64,000 bases of DNA, taken from Hymenobacter gummosus (lineage in GTDB: Bacteria > Bacteroidota > Bacteroidia > Cytophagales > Hymenobacteraceae). The translations under genes were made by a program, and so were the position numbers. The notes beneath the pieces are model-generated. The model was given only the letters and a program-made list of their open reading frames with translations, was not told where the DNA came from and searched no databases. Location: contig NZ_RXOF01000009.1 in NCBI RefSeq assembly GCF_003970915.1, positions 124,001 through 188,000 on the forward strand, in the 5' to 3' direction. Positions within the stretch are counted from its first letter, which is position 1; each line of letters starts with the position of its first letter. Below, in pieces: positions 9,572 through 17,755 of this stretch.

Positions 9572-10120
9572 CTAGAAGCGCGCGTCGAAGCGCCCCTGGG
9601 TGAGCTGGTGGGTCTGGCCCGTGTTGGGCTCACGCACGCTCATCTCGAAGGTGCCGCTGACCACGCGCGCCACCGTGTCGAAGCGCGTGACGACCAGCTC
9701 GCCCACCGCGTCCGGGCCCGTGAAGTAGTATCGGTCAGGTACCGGAGCATGCTCGAAATAGCTACCGCCAGCGGGATTACGGTCGCCGAGGGCGAGGCTA
9801 AAGCGTTGGTCGAGGCGGAAGGTGCCGGGCCGGCGAATGTCGGGCACAAAGAAGCCGGCTGAGGTGTCATCGGTAGCGCGCGAGAAGCCCACGCGCAGGG
9901 TACGCCCGGCCACGGTACGGCGCCATTCGGCGGCCACGGTGGGGCCGGCCGAAAGGTCGTCGCCCTTGGGCAGCCAGGCCCGGCCGTCGAGCAGGAAGCC
10001 GGCCGTGTTCTTGCCCTCCTGCGTGGCCCGGGGCAGCTTTTCTACTTCCGTCTTAGGTTCTTTCTTGCAGCCGGCAGCCAGCAGCAACAGGGTAAGCGGG
10101 AACAGGTAGAGCGGTTTCAT
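9572..10120 (-). CDS. DUF6252-like lipoprotein, tandem copy 1
   Basis: A 182-residue lipoprotein with signal MKPLYLFPLTLLLLAAGC and lipid-site Cys18. It has the family start pattern EGKNTAGFLLDGRAWLP and a beta-rich body that resembles DUF6252-type lipoproteins of Bacteroidota; that family name is from memory. It is the most downstream of three nearly identical tandem genes on the minus strand, 48 bases from the next. Its first half is almost the same as copy 3 and its last 60 residues match both others. The segment GFSRATDDTSAGFF and the region YFEHAPVPDR differ. The function is unknown. Confidence 0.8.
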   Translation of the reverse strand: MKPLYLFPLTLLLLAAGCKKEPKTEVEKLPRATQEGKNTAGFLLDGRAWLPKGDDLSAGPTVAAEWRRTVAGRTLRVGFSRATDDTSAGFFVPDIRRPGTFRLDQRFSLALGDRNPAGGSYFEHAPVPDRYYFTGPDAVGELVVTRFDTVARVVSGTFEMSVREPNTGQTHQLTQGRFDARF

Positions 10121-10168
10121 AGCGGTACGAGTGGAGGGGTGGGAAACACGAATGCCCGCGGCCGGGGG

Positions 10169-10711
10169 CTAGAAGCGCGCGTCGAAGCGCCCCTGGGTGA
10201 GCTGGCGGGTCTGGCCCGTGTTGGGCTCGCGCACGCGCATCTCGAACGTGCCGCTGACCACGCGCGCCACCGTGTCGAAGCGCGTGACGACCAGCTCGCC
10301 CACCGCGTCCGGGCCCGTGAAGTAGTAGCCGTTGGGGAAGGCGGCATATTGACTGAACAGGCCATGAGCAGGGCGGTACCCGAGGGAGATATTCGGTGTG
10401 CGGTTAAGGAGGAAAGCACCAGCTATAAAAATTTCTGGAAGGAACAGATTAACCGTTACCCTCTCCGACGAAGAACCATTCCTGACCATATACACGGTCA
10501 GCGAACGGCCTTCTCTGCGTGCTCCGACTGGTCCACTGGCAGTCAAGTCACTGGCGCTAGGCAGCCAGGCCCGGCCGTCGAGCAGGAAGCCGGCCGTGTT
10601 CTTGCCCTCCTGCGTGGCCCGGGGCAGCTTTTCTACTTCCGTCTTAGGTTCTTTCTTGCAGCCGGCGGCCAGCAGCAACAGGGGGAGCGGGAACAGGCAC
10701 AGCGGTTTCAT
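10169..10711 (-). CDS. DUF6252-like lipoprotein, tandem copy 2 with diverged core
   Basis: A 180-residue lipoprotein with the same signal type (MKPLCLFPLPLLLLAAGC). Residues 1-51 and the last 60 or so are nearly identical to copies 1 and 3. The core between them (for example MVRNGSSSERVTVNLFLPEI) is unrelated in detail and visibly richer in A+T. This conserved-ends, different-core pattern suggests recombination or replacement of the middle. It lies between copies 1 and 3 with gaps of 48 and 47 bases, so the three are probably one transcript. Confidence 0.8.
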   Translation of the reverse strand: MKPLCLFPLPLLLLAAGCKKEPKTEVEKLPRATQEGKNTAGFLLDGRAWLPSASDLTASGPVGARREGRSLTVYMVRNGSSSERVTVNLFLPEIFIAGAFLLNRTPNISLGYRPAHGLFSQYAAFPNGYYFTGPDAVGELVVTRFDTVARVVSGTFEMRVREPNTGQTRQLTQGRFDARF

Positions 10712-10758
10712 GGCGGTAACAGTGAGGGGTGAGCAACGACAAGGCCCGCGGCCGGGGG

Positions 10759-11307
10759 CTAGAAGCGCGCGTCGAAGCGGCCGTGGGTGAGCTGGTGGGT
10801 CTGGCCCGTGTTGGGCTCGCGCACGCGCATCTCGAAGGTGCCGCTGACCACGCCGGCCACCGTGTCGAAGCGCGTGACGACCAACTCGCCCGGCGCGTCC
10901 GGGCCCGTGAAGTAGTAGCCGTTGGGGAAGGCTTTTTGCTCGTTGTAGCCACCATTGGCGGGGTTCCGGTCGCCGAGGGCGAGGCTGAAGCGTTGGTCGA
11001 GGCGGAAGGTGCCGGGCCGGCGGATGTCGGGCACGAAGAAGCCGGCATCAGTGTCGTCGCTTCTTCTGACAAAGCCCACGCGCAGGGTACGCCCGGCCAC
11101 GGTACGGCGCCATTCGGCGGCCACGGTGGGGCCGGCCGAAAGGTCGTCGCCCTTGGGCAGCCAGGCCCGGCCGTCGAGCAGGAAGCCGGCCGTGTTCTTG
11201 CCCTCCTGCGTGGCCTTGGGCAGCTTTTCTACTTCCGTCTTAGGTTCTTTCTTGCAGCCGGCGGCCAGCAGCAACAGGGTAAGCGGGAACAGGTAGAGCG
11301 GTTTCAT
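10759..11307 (-). CDS. DUF6252-like lipoprotein, tandem copy 3 (first gene of the array)
   Basis: A 182-residue lipoprotein. The start at 11307 is set by the signal MKPLYLFPLTLLLLAAGC, which matches copy 1. The body is nearly the same as copy 1 except around VRRSDDTDAGFF and NGGYNEQKAFPN. It is the first gene of the three-gene array; the repeated leader at 11341-11436, which also stands before the fourth paralog, is probably its promoter region. The beta-rich fold is probably a surface or periplasmic binding protein, but nothing in the sequence names a ligand. Confidence 0.8.
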   Translation of the reverse strand: MKPLYLFPLTLLLLAAGCKKEPKTEVEKLPKATQEGKNTAGFLLDGRAWLPKGDDLSAGPTVAAEWRRTVAGRTLRVGFVRRSDDTDAGFFVPDIRRPGTFRLDQRFSLALGDRNPANGGYNEQKAFPNGYYFTGPDAPGELVVTRFDTVAGVVSGTFEMRVREPNTGQTHQLTHGRFDARF

Positions 11308-11340
11308 AGCGGTACGAGTGGAGGGGTGGGAAACACGAAT

Positions 11341-11436
11341 GCCAGCGGCCGGCGCCCTCCGGGTGGGAGGGCCATGCGGGCAAGCTGGCAATAGGGGTGT
11401 GGTAAGGAAGAAGCGGGAAGCGGTACGTTAAATATA
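11341..11436 (-). promoter_or_regulatory. Repeated leader region, copy A
   Basis: This 96-base stretch upstream of the three-gene lipoprotein array is closely matched by 12060-12155 upstream of the fourth paralog, including the shared stretch CAAGCTGGCAATAGGGGTGT. Each copy ends in an A+T-rich TATA-like patch at its upstream side. The position suggests a promoter and leader copied with the gene. Confidence 0.55.
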
Positions 11437-11488
11437 GAACTTTGCCGCACCGGTGCAAGCCCGCGGTGGAATAGTTACAATGCCGGGC

Positions 11489-12025
11489 TCAGGGCAGGCG
11501 CATGTCGAAGCGCCCGTCGGTGGCCTGCACGTCGGGGCAGCCGGCGCGGCGCAGCGTAAACGAAAAGCGGCCCGACACGACGCGCTGCACCCGATCCAGG
11601 CGCGTGATGTCCACCACCCCCGCTTGCACGCTCGTGAGGGTGTCGTATAGAGGGCAGGTGCGGTTGTCATCCGCAAACTCCACGTAACAAGGCTGGCCGC
11701 TAGCAATAGGATATCGGCCTGGGCCGCTGACGCCGCGCAGGCGGAAGTAAGTGCCTTGTTGAACAGGAGGACGGTCGTTTATCGCCATTATCATCAACCT
11801 TTCCTGCCCGAAAGACCCCGTGTAGTCGGCCGTGAGCGTGGGGCTGAAGTAGGCGGGGCTGGCCGTCCACACCTGCCCGTTGAGCCGGCAGCCGAAGGTG
11901 TTGGCGCCGGTCTGCGTCTCGGCCGGCAGCGTCTCGGCCACCGGGGGCCGGGGCTCGGGGTCGTCTTTACACTTGGAACACTGCGTCAGCAGCAGCAGGG
12001 CGGCGTAGAGTAACAGGCGGTTCAT
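11489..12025 (-). CDS. Divergent fourth DUF6252-like lipoprotein
   Basis: A 178-residue lipoprotein starting MNRLLLYAALLLLTQC, lipidated at Cys16. It keeps the family hallmarks TGANTFGCRLNGQVW near residue 45 and DITRLDRVQRVVSGRFSFTL near the end, but is otherwise distant from copies 1-3. Two extra Cys pairs (QPCYVEF, NRTCPLYD) may form disulfides. It has its own leader (12060-12155), similar to that of the three-gene array, so the unit of duplication seems to have included the promoter. Confidence 0.78.
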   Translation of the reverse strand: MNRLLLYAALLLLTQCSKCKDDPEPRPPVAETLPAETQTGANTFGCRLNGQVWTASPAYFSPTLTADYTGSFGQERLMIMAINDRPPVQQGTYFRLRGVSGPGRYPIASGQPCYVEFADDNRTCPLYDTLTSVQAGVVDITRLDRVQRVVSGRFSFTLRRAGCPDVQATDGRFDMRLP

Positions 12026-12059
12026 AACGAATGGATGTTGGGGCTGAAAAACACAAATG

Positions 12060-12155
12060 CCAGCGGCCGGCGCACTCCGGCACGGAGTACAACGCGGGCA
12101 AGCTGGCAATAGGGGTGTGGTAAGGAAGAAGCGGGGAGCGGTGCGTCAAGATATA
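12060..12155 (-). promoter_or_regulatory. Repeated leader region, copy B
   Basis: This copy of the 96-base leader lies directly upstream of the fourth paralog. It differs from copy A mainly in a short G+C-rich inverted repeat: CTCCGGCACGGAG here, CCTCCGGGTGGGAGG in copy A. Changed bases with a similar inverted shape hint at a conserved hairpin. Confidence 0.5.
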
Positions 12156-12210
12156 GGCATTCGGCGGAAATGCAAATGCCTAACGGTTATTTCACACGCC
12201 GCCAGGCGTT

Positions 12211-14040
12211 TCAGTGCCCCTGCGCCGCCAGGTCGCCGCAGCGCAGCCAGTTTTCCCAGCGGCGGCGCTTGGGCGCGATGTTGCCGCGCAGGTACTTCTC
12301 CATAATCAGCGCGGCGCAGGGCGCGGCCGACAAGCCCCCGAAACCGGCGTTTTCGATGTACACCGCCACCACGATTTTGGGCTGGTAGGCCGGGGCGAAG
12401 CCGGCGAAGGTGGCGTGGTCGTCGCCCTCGTCGTTTTCCACGGTGCCGGTTTTGCCCGCCACGGTGATGCCCACGTCGGAGAGGCTGGCCAGCTCGGCGG
12501 TGCCGCCGCGGCGCATGGCGGCCACCATGCCCGGCACCAGCGCCTCGAAATGCACGCTGTCGACCAGGGTGTGGTGCCGCTCGGTGAAGCGCGCCAGCGG
12601 CCCGCCCTGCCCGATGCCGCGCACGAAGTGGGGCGTGCGGTACCAGCCGCGGTTGGCCACGATGGCCAGCGTGTTGGCCAGCTGCAGGCCCGTCAGGTTG
12701 ATTTCGCCCTGCCCGATGCTGAGCGAGGCCACCGTGGGGTAGGTCCAGCGGCAGGCCCCGTACACCTTGTTGTAGTAGCCGGGTGCGGGCAGAAAGCCCG
12801 GCCGCTCCCGCCCCGCGTCCACGCCCAGCTCGGCGGCCAGCCCGAAGGAGCGCAGATGCCGCCGCCAGTTGGCCAGATGGGCGCTGCGCACCGCGCAGGT
12901 ATCGGCGGCGGTGGCAGCCGAATCGGGCCGGGGCTCGGTGAGGGCCCGCAGCACCTGGTAGAAGTAGGGGTTGCAGCTGTATTTCAGCGCCATGGTGAGG
13001 TTGCGGGCCTGCGGGTGGCGGTGCACGCAGCGCATCAGCGACTGGTCGCAGCGAAACGAGGTATCGGCGTGGATGGCGCCCAGCTGCAGGGCCACGGCGG
13101 CGTTGACGAGCTTAAACACCGAGCCGGGCGGATTGGCCTGCAGGGCGGGGCGGTTGAGCAGGGGCTTGTCGGGGTGCTGCAGCAGCTCCCGCCGGGCCGC
13201 GGCAGCCGCAGTGCCGGGGGCCGTCAGCAGGGCCGGCGCGTAGGTCGGGGCCGAGACGTAGCAGAGGATTTCGCCGGTAGCCGGCTCCAGCGCCACGATG
13301 TAGCCGCGCCGCTCCCCCAGCAGCCGCTCGGCGTAGGCCTGCAGCTGCACGTCGAGGCTCAGGTGCAGGTCCTGGCCGGGGCGGTAGGTGGTATCGGTGG
13401 CCCAGGAGCCGCGGCGCCGGCCCAGGGAGTCGAGCAGGGGGTGGTAGTAGCCGCGCCGGCCGCTGAGCAGGGCGTTGTAGTAGCTTTCCACGCCACCGTT
13501 GCGCAGGCGGTAGAAGCGGCCCCGCTCCAGGCGCTGGGCCTGCTGCAGGAAGGGCCCGGCGGCGGCCGTGGGGTAACCCAGCACCTGCGAGGCCACGCTG
13601 GTGGTGTAGGTGCGCGCCCGGTACTGGCGCACCACCAGCCGCGGCCAGTCGCACTGGTGCAGGGTCAGGGTGTCGGCTTCGGGGGCGGTGAGGGGCAGCA
13701 CCACGGCCTGGCCGGGCTGCCGGGCGGCGCGCACCCGGGCCTGCAGCGCGCCCTTGGGCCAGCCCAGCAGGCGGTTGAGGGCGGCCGAGTCGAGCGGGGT
13801 GCGGCGGGGCAGCGTCAGGGTGAAGTGCCGCCAGGTGCCCACCAGCAGCTTGCCGTTGCGGTCCAGGATGTGGCCGCGCTGGGGCGCAGGCGTTACCTCG
13901 CGCTTGGGCGTAAATTGCTCGGGCAGCACCAGCGCGGCCACCGGGTTATCGGCGGGGCCGGAACAGGCGGCTAGCCCACCGGCCAGCAGCCCGCCCAGGC
14001 CCGTGAGGTAGCGGTGGAGTCTCTGCCTGAGGAACAGCAT
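12211..14040 (-). CDS. Class B penicillin-binding protein (transpeptidase), lipobox-like N-terminus
   Basis: A 609-residue peptidoglycan D,D-transpeptidase that cross-links cell wall stem peptides. The start at 14040 gives MLFLRQRLHRYLTGLGGLLA and an AAC site, so it could be lipid-anchored rather than held by a transmembrane helix. A PBP dimer segment (RGHILDRNGKLLVG) precedes the catalytic domain. All three active-site motifs are present: S307-V-F-K, S355-C-N, and K530-T-G. It resembles FtsI/PBP2 enzymes, but no division or elongation genes adjoin it, so its cellular process cannot be assigned. Confidence 0.88.
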   Translation of the reverse strand: MLFLRQRLHRYLTGLGGLLAGGLAACSGPADNPVAALVLPEQFTPKREVTPAPQRGHILDRNGKLLVGTWRHFTLTLPRRTPLDSAALNRLLGWPKGALQARVRAARQPGQAVVLPLTAPEADTLTLHQCDWPRLVVRQYRARTYTTSVASQVLGYPTAAAGPFLQQAQRLERGRFYRLRNGGVESYYNALLSGRRGYYHPLLDSLGRRRGSWATDTTYRPGQDLHLSLDVQLQAYAERLLGERRGYIVALEPATGEILCYVSAPTYAPALLTAPGTAAAAARRELLQHPDKPLLNRPALQANPPGSVFKLVNAAVALQLGAIHADTSFRCDQSLMRCVHRHPQARNLTMALKYSCNPYFYQVLRALTEPRPDSAATAADTCAVRSAHLANWRRHLRSFGLAAELGVDAGRERPGFLPAPGYYNKVYGACRWTYPTVASLSIGQGEINLTGLQLANTLAIVANRGWYRTPHFVRGIGQGGPLARFTERHHTLVDSVHFEALVPGMVAAMRRGGTAELASLSDVGITVAGKTGTVENDEGDDHATFAGFAPAYQPKIVVAVYIENAGFGGLSAAPCAALIMEKYLRGNIAPKRRRWENWLRCGDLAAQGH

Positions 14041-14212
14041 GCAGTTTCGGGGTGGTGGGACGTAGCCCCCGGTAGCGCGGTAAGCGGTGAACAAATTTAC
14101 TCTGGTCGGCCAGCGGTACCCAGGCCAGGTACTACGGGCAAAATCCAAGTTACGGTAATGTTTGGAATGGTCGGGTATCCGGGCTTTCACGGCTCGTCTA
14201 TCCGCTGGCCTT

Positions 14213-14725
14213 CTAGGGGCGGGGGCGCCGGACTTCGTTTATCGTGCCAATAACCAGCTTTTCAGCTGGTTCGGGTAGGCGGTACTCGATGTGGCTGATG
14301 TTGTTAGCCGATTCGGCCTTGTCGGTATAATCCAAGAGCTGCAAGTCATTCAGCGCAACGCTCAGCTGTGCCTGGCTGCTCTCCACGGTCAGCACATCGG
14401 CAGGCGCGCGGCTGATGCCGGTGGCCTGGGGCTGCAGGTAGCAATGCAAGGCGGCCGGCCCGCCGGAGCGCAACGGCAACTCAAAAGTCTGGCTGCGGCC
14501 CAGCTGCTGGTTGTACACCGTCAGCCGCTGCTGGTACTCGCGCAGCAGCGGGTGGGCGCGCCGTTGGCTAAGCGTAATTCGGTAAGGCCCTTGGGTGAGC
14601 TGCCCGCGTTGCTGCCAGGGCTGAAACAGCGGAAAAATGGCGCTGGGCTTAAGGAGCAGCAGGGCCGCGGACAGTAGCGCCGCCAGGAGTACTGCCGCCA
14701 GCCCGCGGTGTCGCCTCAGCCCCAC
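14213..14725 (-). CDS. Small membrane-anchored protein overlapping the radical SAM gene, GTG start
   Basis: A 170-residue product if translation starts at the GTG at 14725, which lies inside the last codons of the radical SAM gene (10-base overlap). This start gives an N-terminal membrane helix (AAVLLAALLSAALLLL) right after RRHRG. The rest is a soluble beta-rich domain of about 130 residues with no recognised motif. The frame also stays open upstream, but that part is only the shadow of the radical SAM gene. The overlap suggests translational coupling, so the two products may act together. Confidence 0.6.
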   Translation of the reverse strand: MGLRRHRGLAAVLLAALLSAALLLLKPSAIFPLFQPWQQRGQLTQGPYRITLSQRRAHPLLREYQQRLTVYNQQLGRSQTFELPLRSGGPAALHCYLQPQATGISRAPADVLTVESSQAQLSVALNDLQLLDYTDKAESANNISHIEYRLPEPAEKLVIGTINEVRRPRP

Positions 14726-15750
14726 ACCTTGGTGCCTTCGGTGCAGTTGCGGCACATTTCCACCTGGTCGCGGCCCTTGAGCAGGGCGCGGCGGAAACCC
14801 TGGTACTTGGCCCCGTGCCAGAGCTGCCGGAACGAATGCGTCTGCAGGTCGCCGAGGCGGTATTCGGCGTCCTTGTCGAAGCAGCAGGGCACCACCAGCC
14901 CGTCCCAGGTGATGACGCACGAGTGCCACATCTTCCAGCAGTGGTTGAGCAGGCGGTTCTTGATGCTCCACGAGCCGTCTTGATTGTTCTCGTAGCGCGA
15001 GTAGTAGTCGATGGTGGGGATGAGCGGGCTGCCCTGCTGGTAGTCGTAAATCTGCGCGGTCTTAAACCACACGTCGTCGACGCCCAGCTCCCGGGCCAGC
15101 TCCTTGGCCTCGTCGATCTGGTGCTCATTCGGCCGCACCACCAGGAACTGGAAGATAATGCGCGGGGTCTGCGAGTTCAGCTCCTTCTTGTACTTCACCA
15201 CCCGCTTCACGCCGTCGAGCACCTTGTCGAGCCGGCCGCCCACGCGGTACTGCTGGTACACCTCCTGGGTGGTGCCGTCGAGCGAGACGATGAGCCGGTC
15301 CAGCCCGCTTTCCACGGTCTTTTTGGCGTTGGCCTCGGTGAGGTAGTGGCCGTTGGTGCTGGTGGCGGTATATATCTTTTTACGGGATGCGTACTGCACC
15401 ATCTCCAGAAACTGGGGGTGCAGGTACGGCTCGCCCTGGAAGTAAAACGTGAGGTACCACAGCCGCGGGGCCAGCTCGTCGATGGTGCGCCGGAACACAT
15501 CATCATGTAGCATACCGGTGGGCCGGGTAAAGGAGCGCAGCCCGCTCGGGCACTCCGGGCAGCGCAGGTTGCAGGAGGTCGTCGGCTCCAGCGACACGGC
15601 CAGCGGCAGCCCCCAGGCGCGGCTTTTCTTGGTGAGCCGGCTCAGCACGTAGGAGCCCGTCACCTGGGCCGCGTTCAGGGCGCGCAGGGGCGTGAGCTTG
15701 GACAGGAAGTTCAGCCCGTCCCGGACCGCGGAGGCTTTCAGCTGTGGCAT
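14716..15750 (-). CDS. Radical SAM enzyme with SPASM-type C-terminus
   Basis: A 344-residue enzyme. The start at 15750 (MPQLKASAVRDGL) is chosen over a longer upstream frame with no family features. The radical SAM cluster motif CNLRCPEC gives Cys60, Cys64 and Cys67 as ligands of the SAM-binding [4Fe-4S] cluster. The C-terminal region has the Cys pattern of SPASM domains (CVITWDGLVVPCCF and CRNC), which bind extra clusters. Such proteins modify peptides or cofactors, or act as sugar-related dehydrogenases. No precursor peptide gene is visible nearby; the overlapping membrane protein is the only clear partner. Confidence 0.85.
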   Translation of the reverse strand: MPQLKASAVRDGLNFLSKLTPLRALNAAQVTGSYVLSRLTKKSRAWGLPLAVSLEPTTSCNLRCPECPSGLRSFTRPTGMLHDDVFRRTIDELAPRLWYLTFYFQGEPYLHPQFLEMVQYASRKKIYTATSTNGHYLTEANAKKTVESGLDRLIVSLDGTTQEVYQQYRVGGRLDKVLDGVKRVVKYKKELNSQTPRIIFQFLVVRPNEHQIDEAKELARELGVDDVWFKTAQIYDYQQGSPLIPTIDYYSRYENNQDGSWSIKNRLLNHCWKMWHSCVITWDGLVVPCCFDKDAEYRLGDLQTHSFRQLWHGAKYQGFRRALLKGRDQVEMCRNCTEGTKVWG

Positions 15751-15946
15751 TGGAGGGGCAGGTCGGGCGGGAAGAGGTGGATTCAGCCAGCTTAACCCCG
15801 GCAGCGGGCCGCAGGTTATTCGGCTAGGTAAAAATAGCACCCCGCCGCCGAAGCCCACCCGCGTGGTGTCCCGGCTCTGAAGTCGTGGCTCCACAACGTT
15901 GACGCCGCGCCATCTAAGCGGCATGAGTTACTTGTAGCTTAAAAGT

Positions 15947-16080
15947 AGTGGTGCCACGACTGTTGGAGTCGTGGCACCACTGCAGACGATAATCGTCTAC
16001 AACCGAAGGCAAGCGGAGCTAAAATCCGTGAACCGAAGGAAGGCGAAGCCAAATCCGTCAAATCCGCACGAATCCGTGAT
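15947..16080. repeat. Hairpin-rich intergenic segment with direct repeats
   Basis: The 330-base gap 15751-16080 holds a perfect 15-bp stem with 5-base loop (15947-15981), a second 15-base palindrome (AGACGATAATCGTCT, 15984-15998), and two 30-base direct repeats (16001-16030 and 16031-16060) ending in AATCCGT-type words that continue to the next gene. No T-run follows the big hairpin, so it looks more like a REP-type element than a terminator. Nothing coding is seen in 15751-15946. Confidence 0.75.
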
Positions 16081-17550
16081 TTAGTTTTTCCCCGGCGTCG
16101 ACTGCACGCTGGTGTAGGTAGCGGCCTTGCCGAACGACTCCTTGATTTCGTCGACGGCGGCGCGGCTGCTCAGGCGCTTGGGTTTGGTATTCAGGAAGGT
16201 GCCGTCTTCGGCAATGAGGAAGTAGGCGGGCACTTCCTGCAGCATGTAGGCCCGGGCCAGGGGGCCGCGCTGCCCACCCGGGGCGCGCAGGTGGGTGCCG
16301 CTGAGTTTCTTGCTCACCACCAGCTGCTTCCAGGCCGGCTCGTTGTCGTCCAGCGCGATGTTGACGAAGGCAATGTTCTGGTTGTTGAACTTCTTGGCCA
16401 GCTCCTGGGCGTAGGGCAAGTCGCGCAGGGACAGGCCGCTGGTGGTGCGCCAGAAGTTCAGGTACACCAGCTTGCCGCGGAACGATTGCAGCGAAACCGT
16501 GTCGCCCTGGGCCGACACCAGCTTGAAATCGGGGGCCGGCGAGCCGATGGCGAAGTCCTTGTGGGCGTCGAAATCGGCCTTCAGGATGGGGTAGTACTTG
16601 TTTTTCTGGTCGACGCTGGCGCGGAAGTCTTCCAGCATGGCCGCCGACTGCTTCACGTGTCCGAAGCGGAACGACTCCTGCAGCACCCGGCCCATGACGA
16701 TGGCCTTGGCCGGGCCGCTGAGCTTTTCTTTGGCCAGGTTGTAGCACACCTGGTAGAACTCCGGGTCGCCCTTCTTATGGCCGGCCGCGGTGGCGGCGTA
16801 GTGCACGTAGTTGAGCAGGAATTCCTGGTAGTTCTCGTTCTGCAGGGCCGTTTCGTTGTTGATCAGCGCCGCGTCGTTGAGGAAGGAGTAGTAAGTTTCC
16901 GACATCTTCAGCCGGCCCTCGGTGGCTACCACCTGCTCGCGCAAATCCTGGAAGGTGAGCCGGTCGTTGGCGTAGCTGTAGGCCAGCTCGGCTTTCATGT
17001 AGTTGCGGAAAGCCGGCGACACGGCCTGGTCTTCCAGCACGTCCTTCATAAACTTCTGCTCCTCCTTCTGCCGGTACTCCAGAAAGTGCAGGAAGCCGGG
17101 CTCGTAGAGCATGATGTTCTCGGGCAGCACCTGAAAGCCGTCGTTTTCCACGAAATGCTCGTCGAAATCGGCCAGGTAGGTATTGGCTTCGGCGCCCTTG
17201 CCCTTGAACTTCACCGACGTGGCCAAGTCCTCGCCCTTGAAGCGCACCTCCATGTTGGTGCCGGGCTCCAGCCACAGGCCGGCCACGTCGTCGGCGTACA
17301 CCAGGTCGGCCTTGGTGGGGCCGTCCACTTTCAAGGCCAGCCGAAACTCCCCCTTGTCGTTGACCACCGCGTAGGTGAGCTGCTCTTTGGGGTCGAGCGG
17401 GTGCTCCCGCACCGATACGGCCACGGAATCGGCCGTTTTGCCGCTGATTTTGCCGGTAAGCACCACGGTGCTTTGGGCGCGGGCGGCCAGCGGCGCACAC
17501 AGCGCGGCGGCCAACAGGCTCAGAACCGAAAAGCGGGAGGCGAAAGACAT
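16081..17550 (-). CDS. Periplasmic thioredoxin-fold protein of TlpA type lacking the CxxC pair
   Basis: A 489-residue secreted protein (MSFASRFSVLSLLAAALCAP, cleavage near ARAQ). It has a DUF4369-like beta domain at the N-terminus, a helical middle region and a C-terminal AhpC/TSA-type thioredoxin fold (GSPAPDFKLVSAQGDTVSL, FRGKLVYLNFWRTTSG). Where active relatives have WCxxC, this one reads WRTTSGL, so both redox cysteines are missing. The cis-Pro region (VPAYFLI) is kept. It probably binds a partner or peptide rather than acting as an oxidoreductase. No close operon partner is seen. Confidence 0.8.
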   Translation of the reverse strand: MSFASRFSVLSLLAAALCAPLAARAQSTVVLTGKISGKTADSVAVSVREHPLDPKEQLTYAVVNDKGEFRLALKVDGPTKADLVYADDVAGLWLEPGTNMEVRFKGEDLATSVKFKGKGAEANTYLADFDEHFVENDGFQVLPENIMLYEPGFLHFLEYRQKEEQKFMKDVLEDQAVSPAFRNYMKAELAYSYANDRLTFQDLREQVVATEGRLKMSETYYSFLNDAALINNETALQNENYQEFLLNYVHYAATAAGHKKGDPEFYQVCYNLAKEKLSGPAKAIVMGRVLQESFRFGHVKQSAAMLEDFRASVDQKNKYYPILKADFDAHKDFAIGSPAPDFKLVSAQGDTVSLQSFRGKLVYLNFWRTTSGLSLRDLPYAQELAKKFNNQNIAFVNIALDDNEPAWKQLVVSKKLSGTHLRAPGGQRGPLARAYMLQEVPAYFLIAEDGTFLNTKPKRLSSRAAVDEIKESFGKAATYTSVQSTPGKN

Positions 17551-17755
17551 CAGGCGGCTAGGTATCTGGGTGAGGCAAAGCAAACAACAACTCTCATACG
17601 CGGCCGGGGCCGCCCCGTTGTGCTCCGATGGCTATAATGAGGACGCCAAGGGTTTCACGGGAAAAGTCAATTGCTGAACCGAAGATAAGACGATTGGATA
17701 TACAAAGTCCAATCCTCAGCCTCACATTTTCGGGGGAGACGCCGAAAAAAAGGCC

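Noticed and set aside
12214-13974. 586-codon plus-strand frame opposite the penicillin-binding protein
   Set aside because: It is a shadow frame; the opposite strand carries all three PBP active-site motifs.
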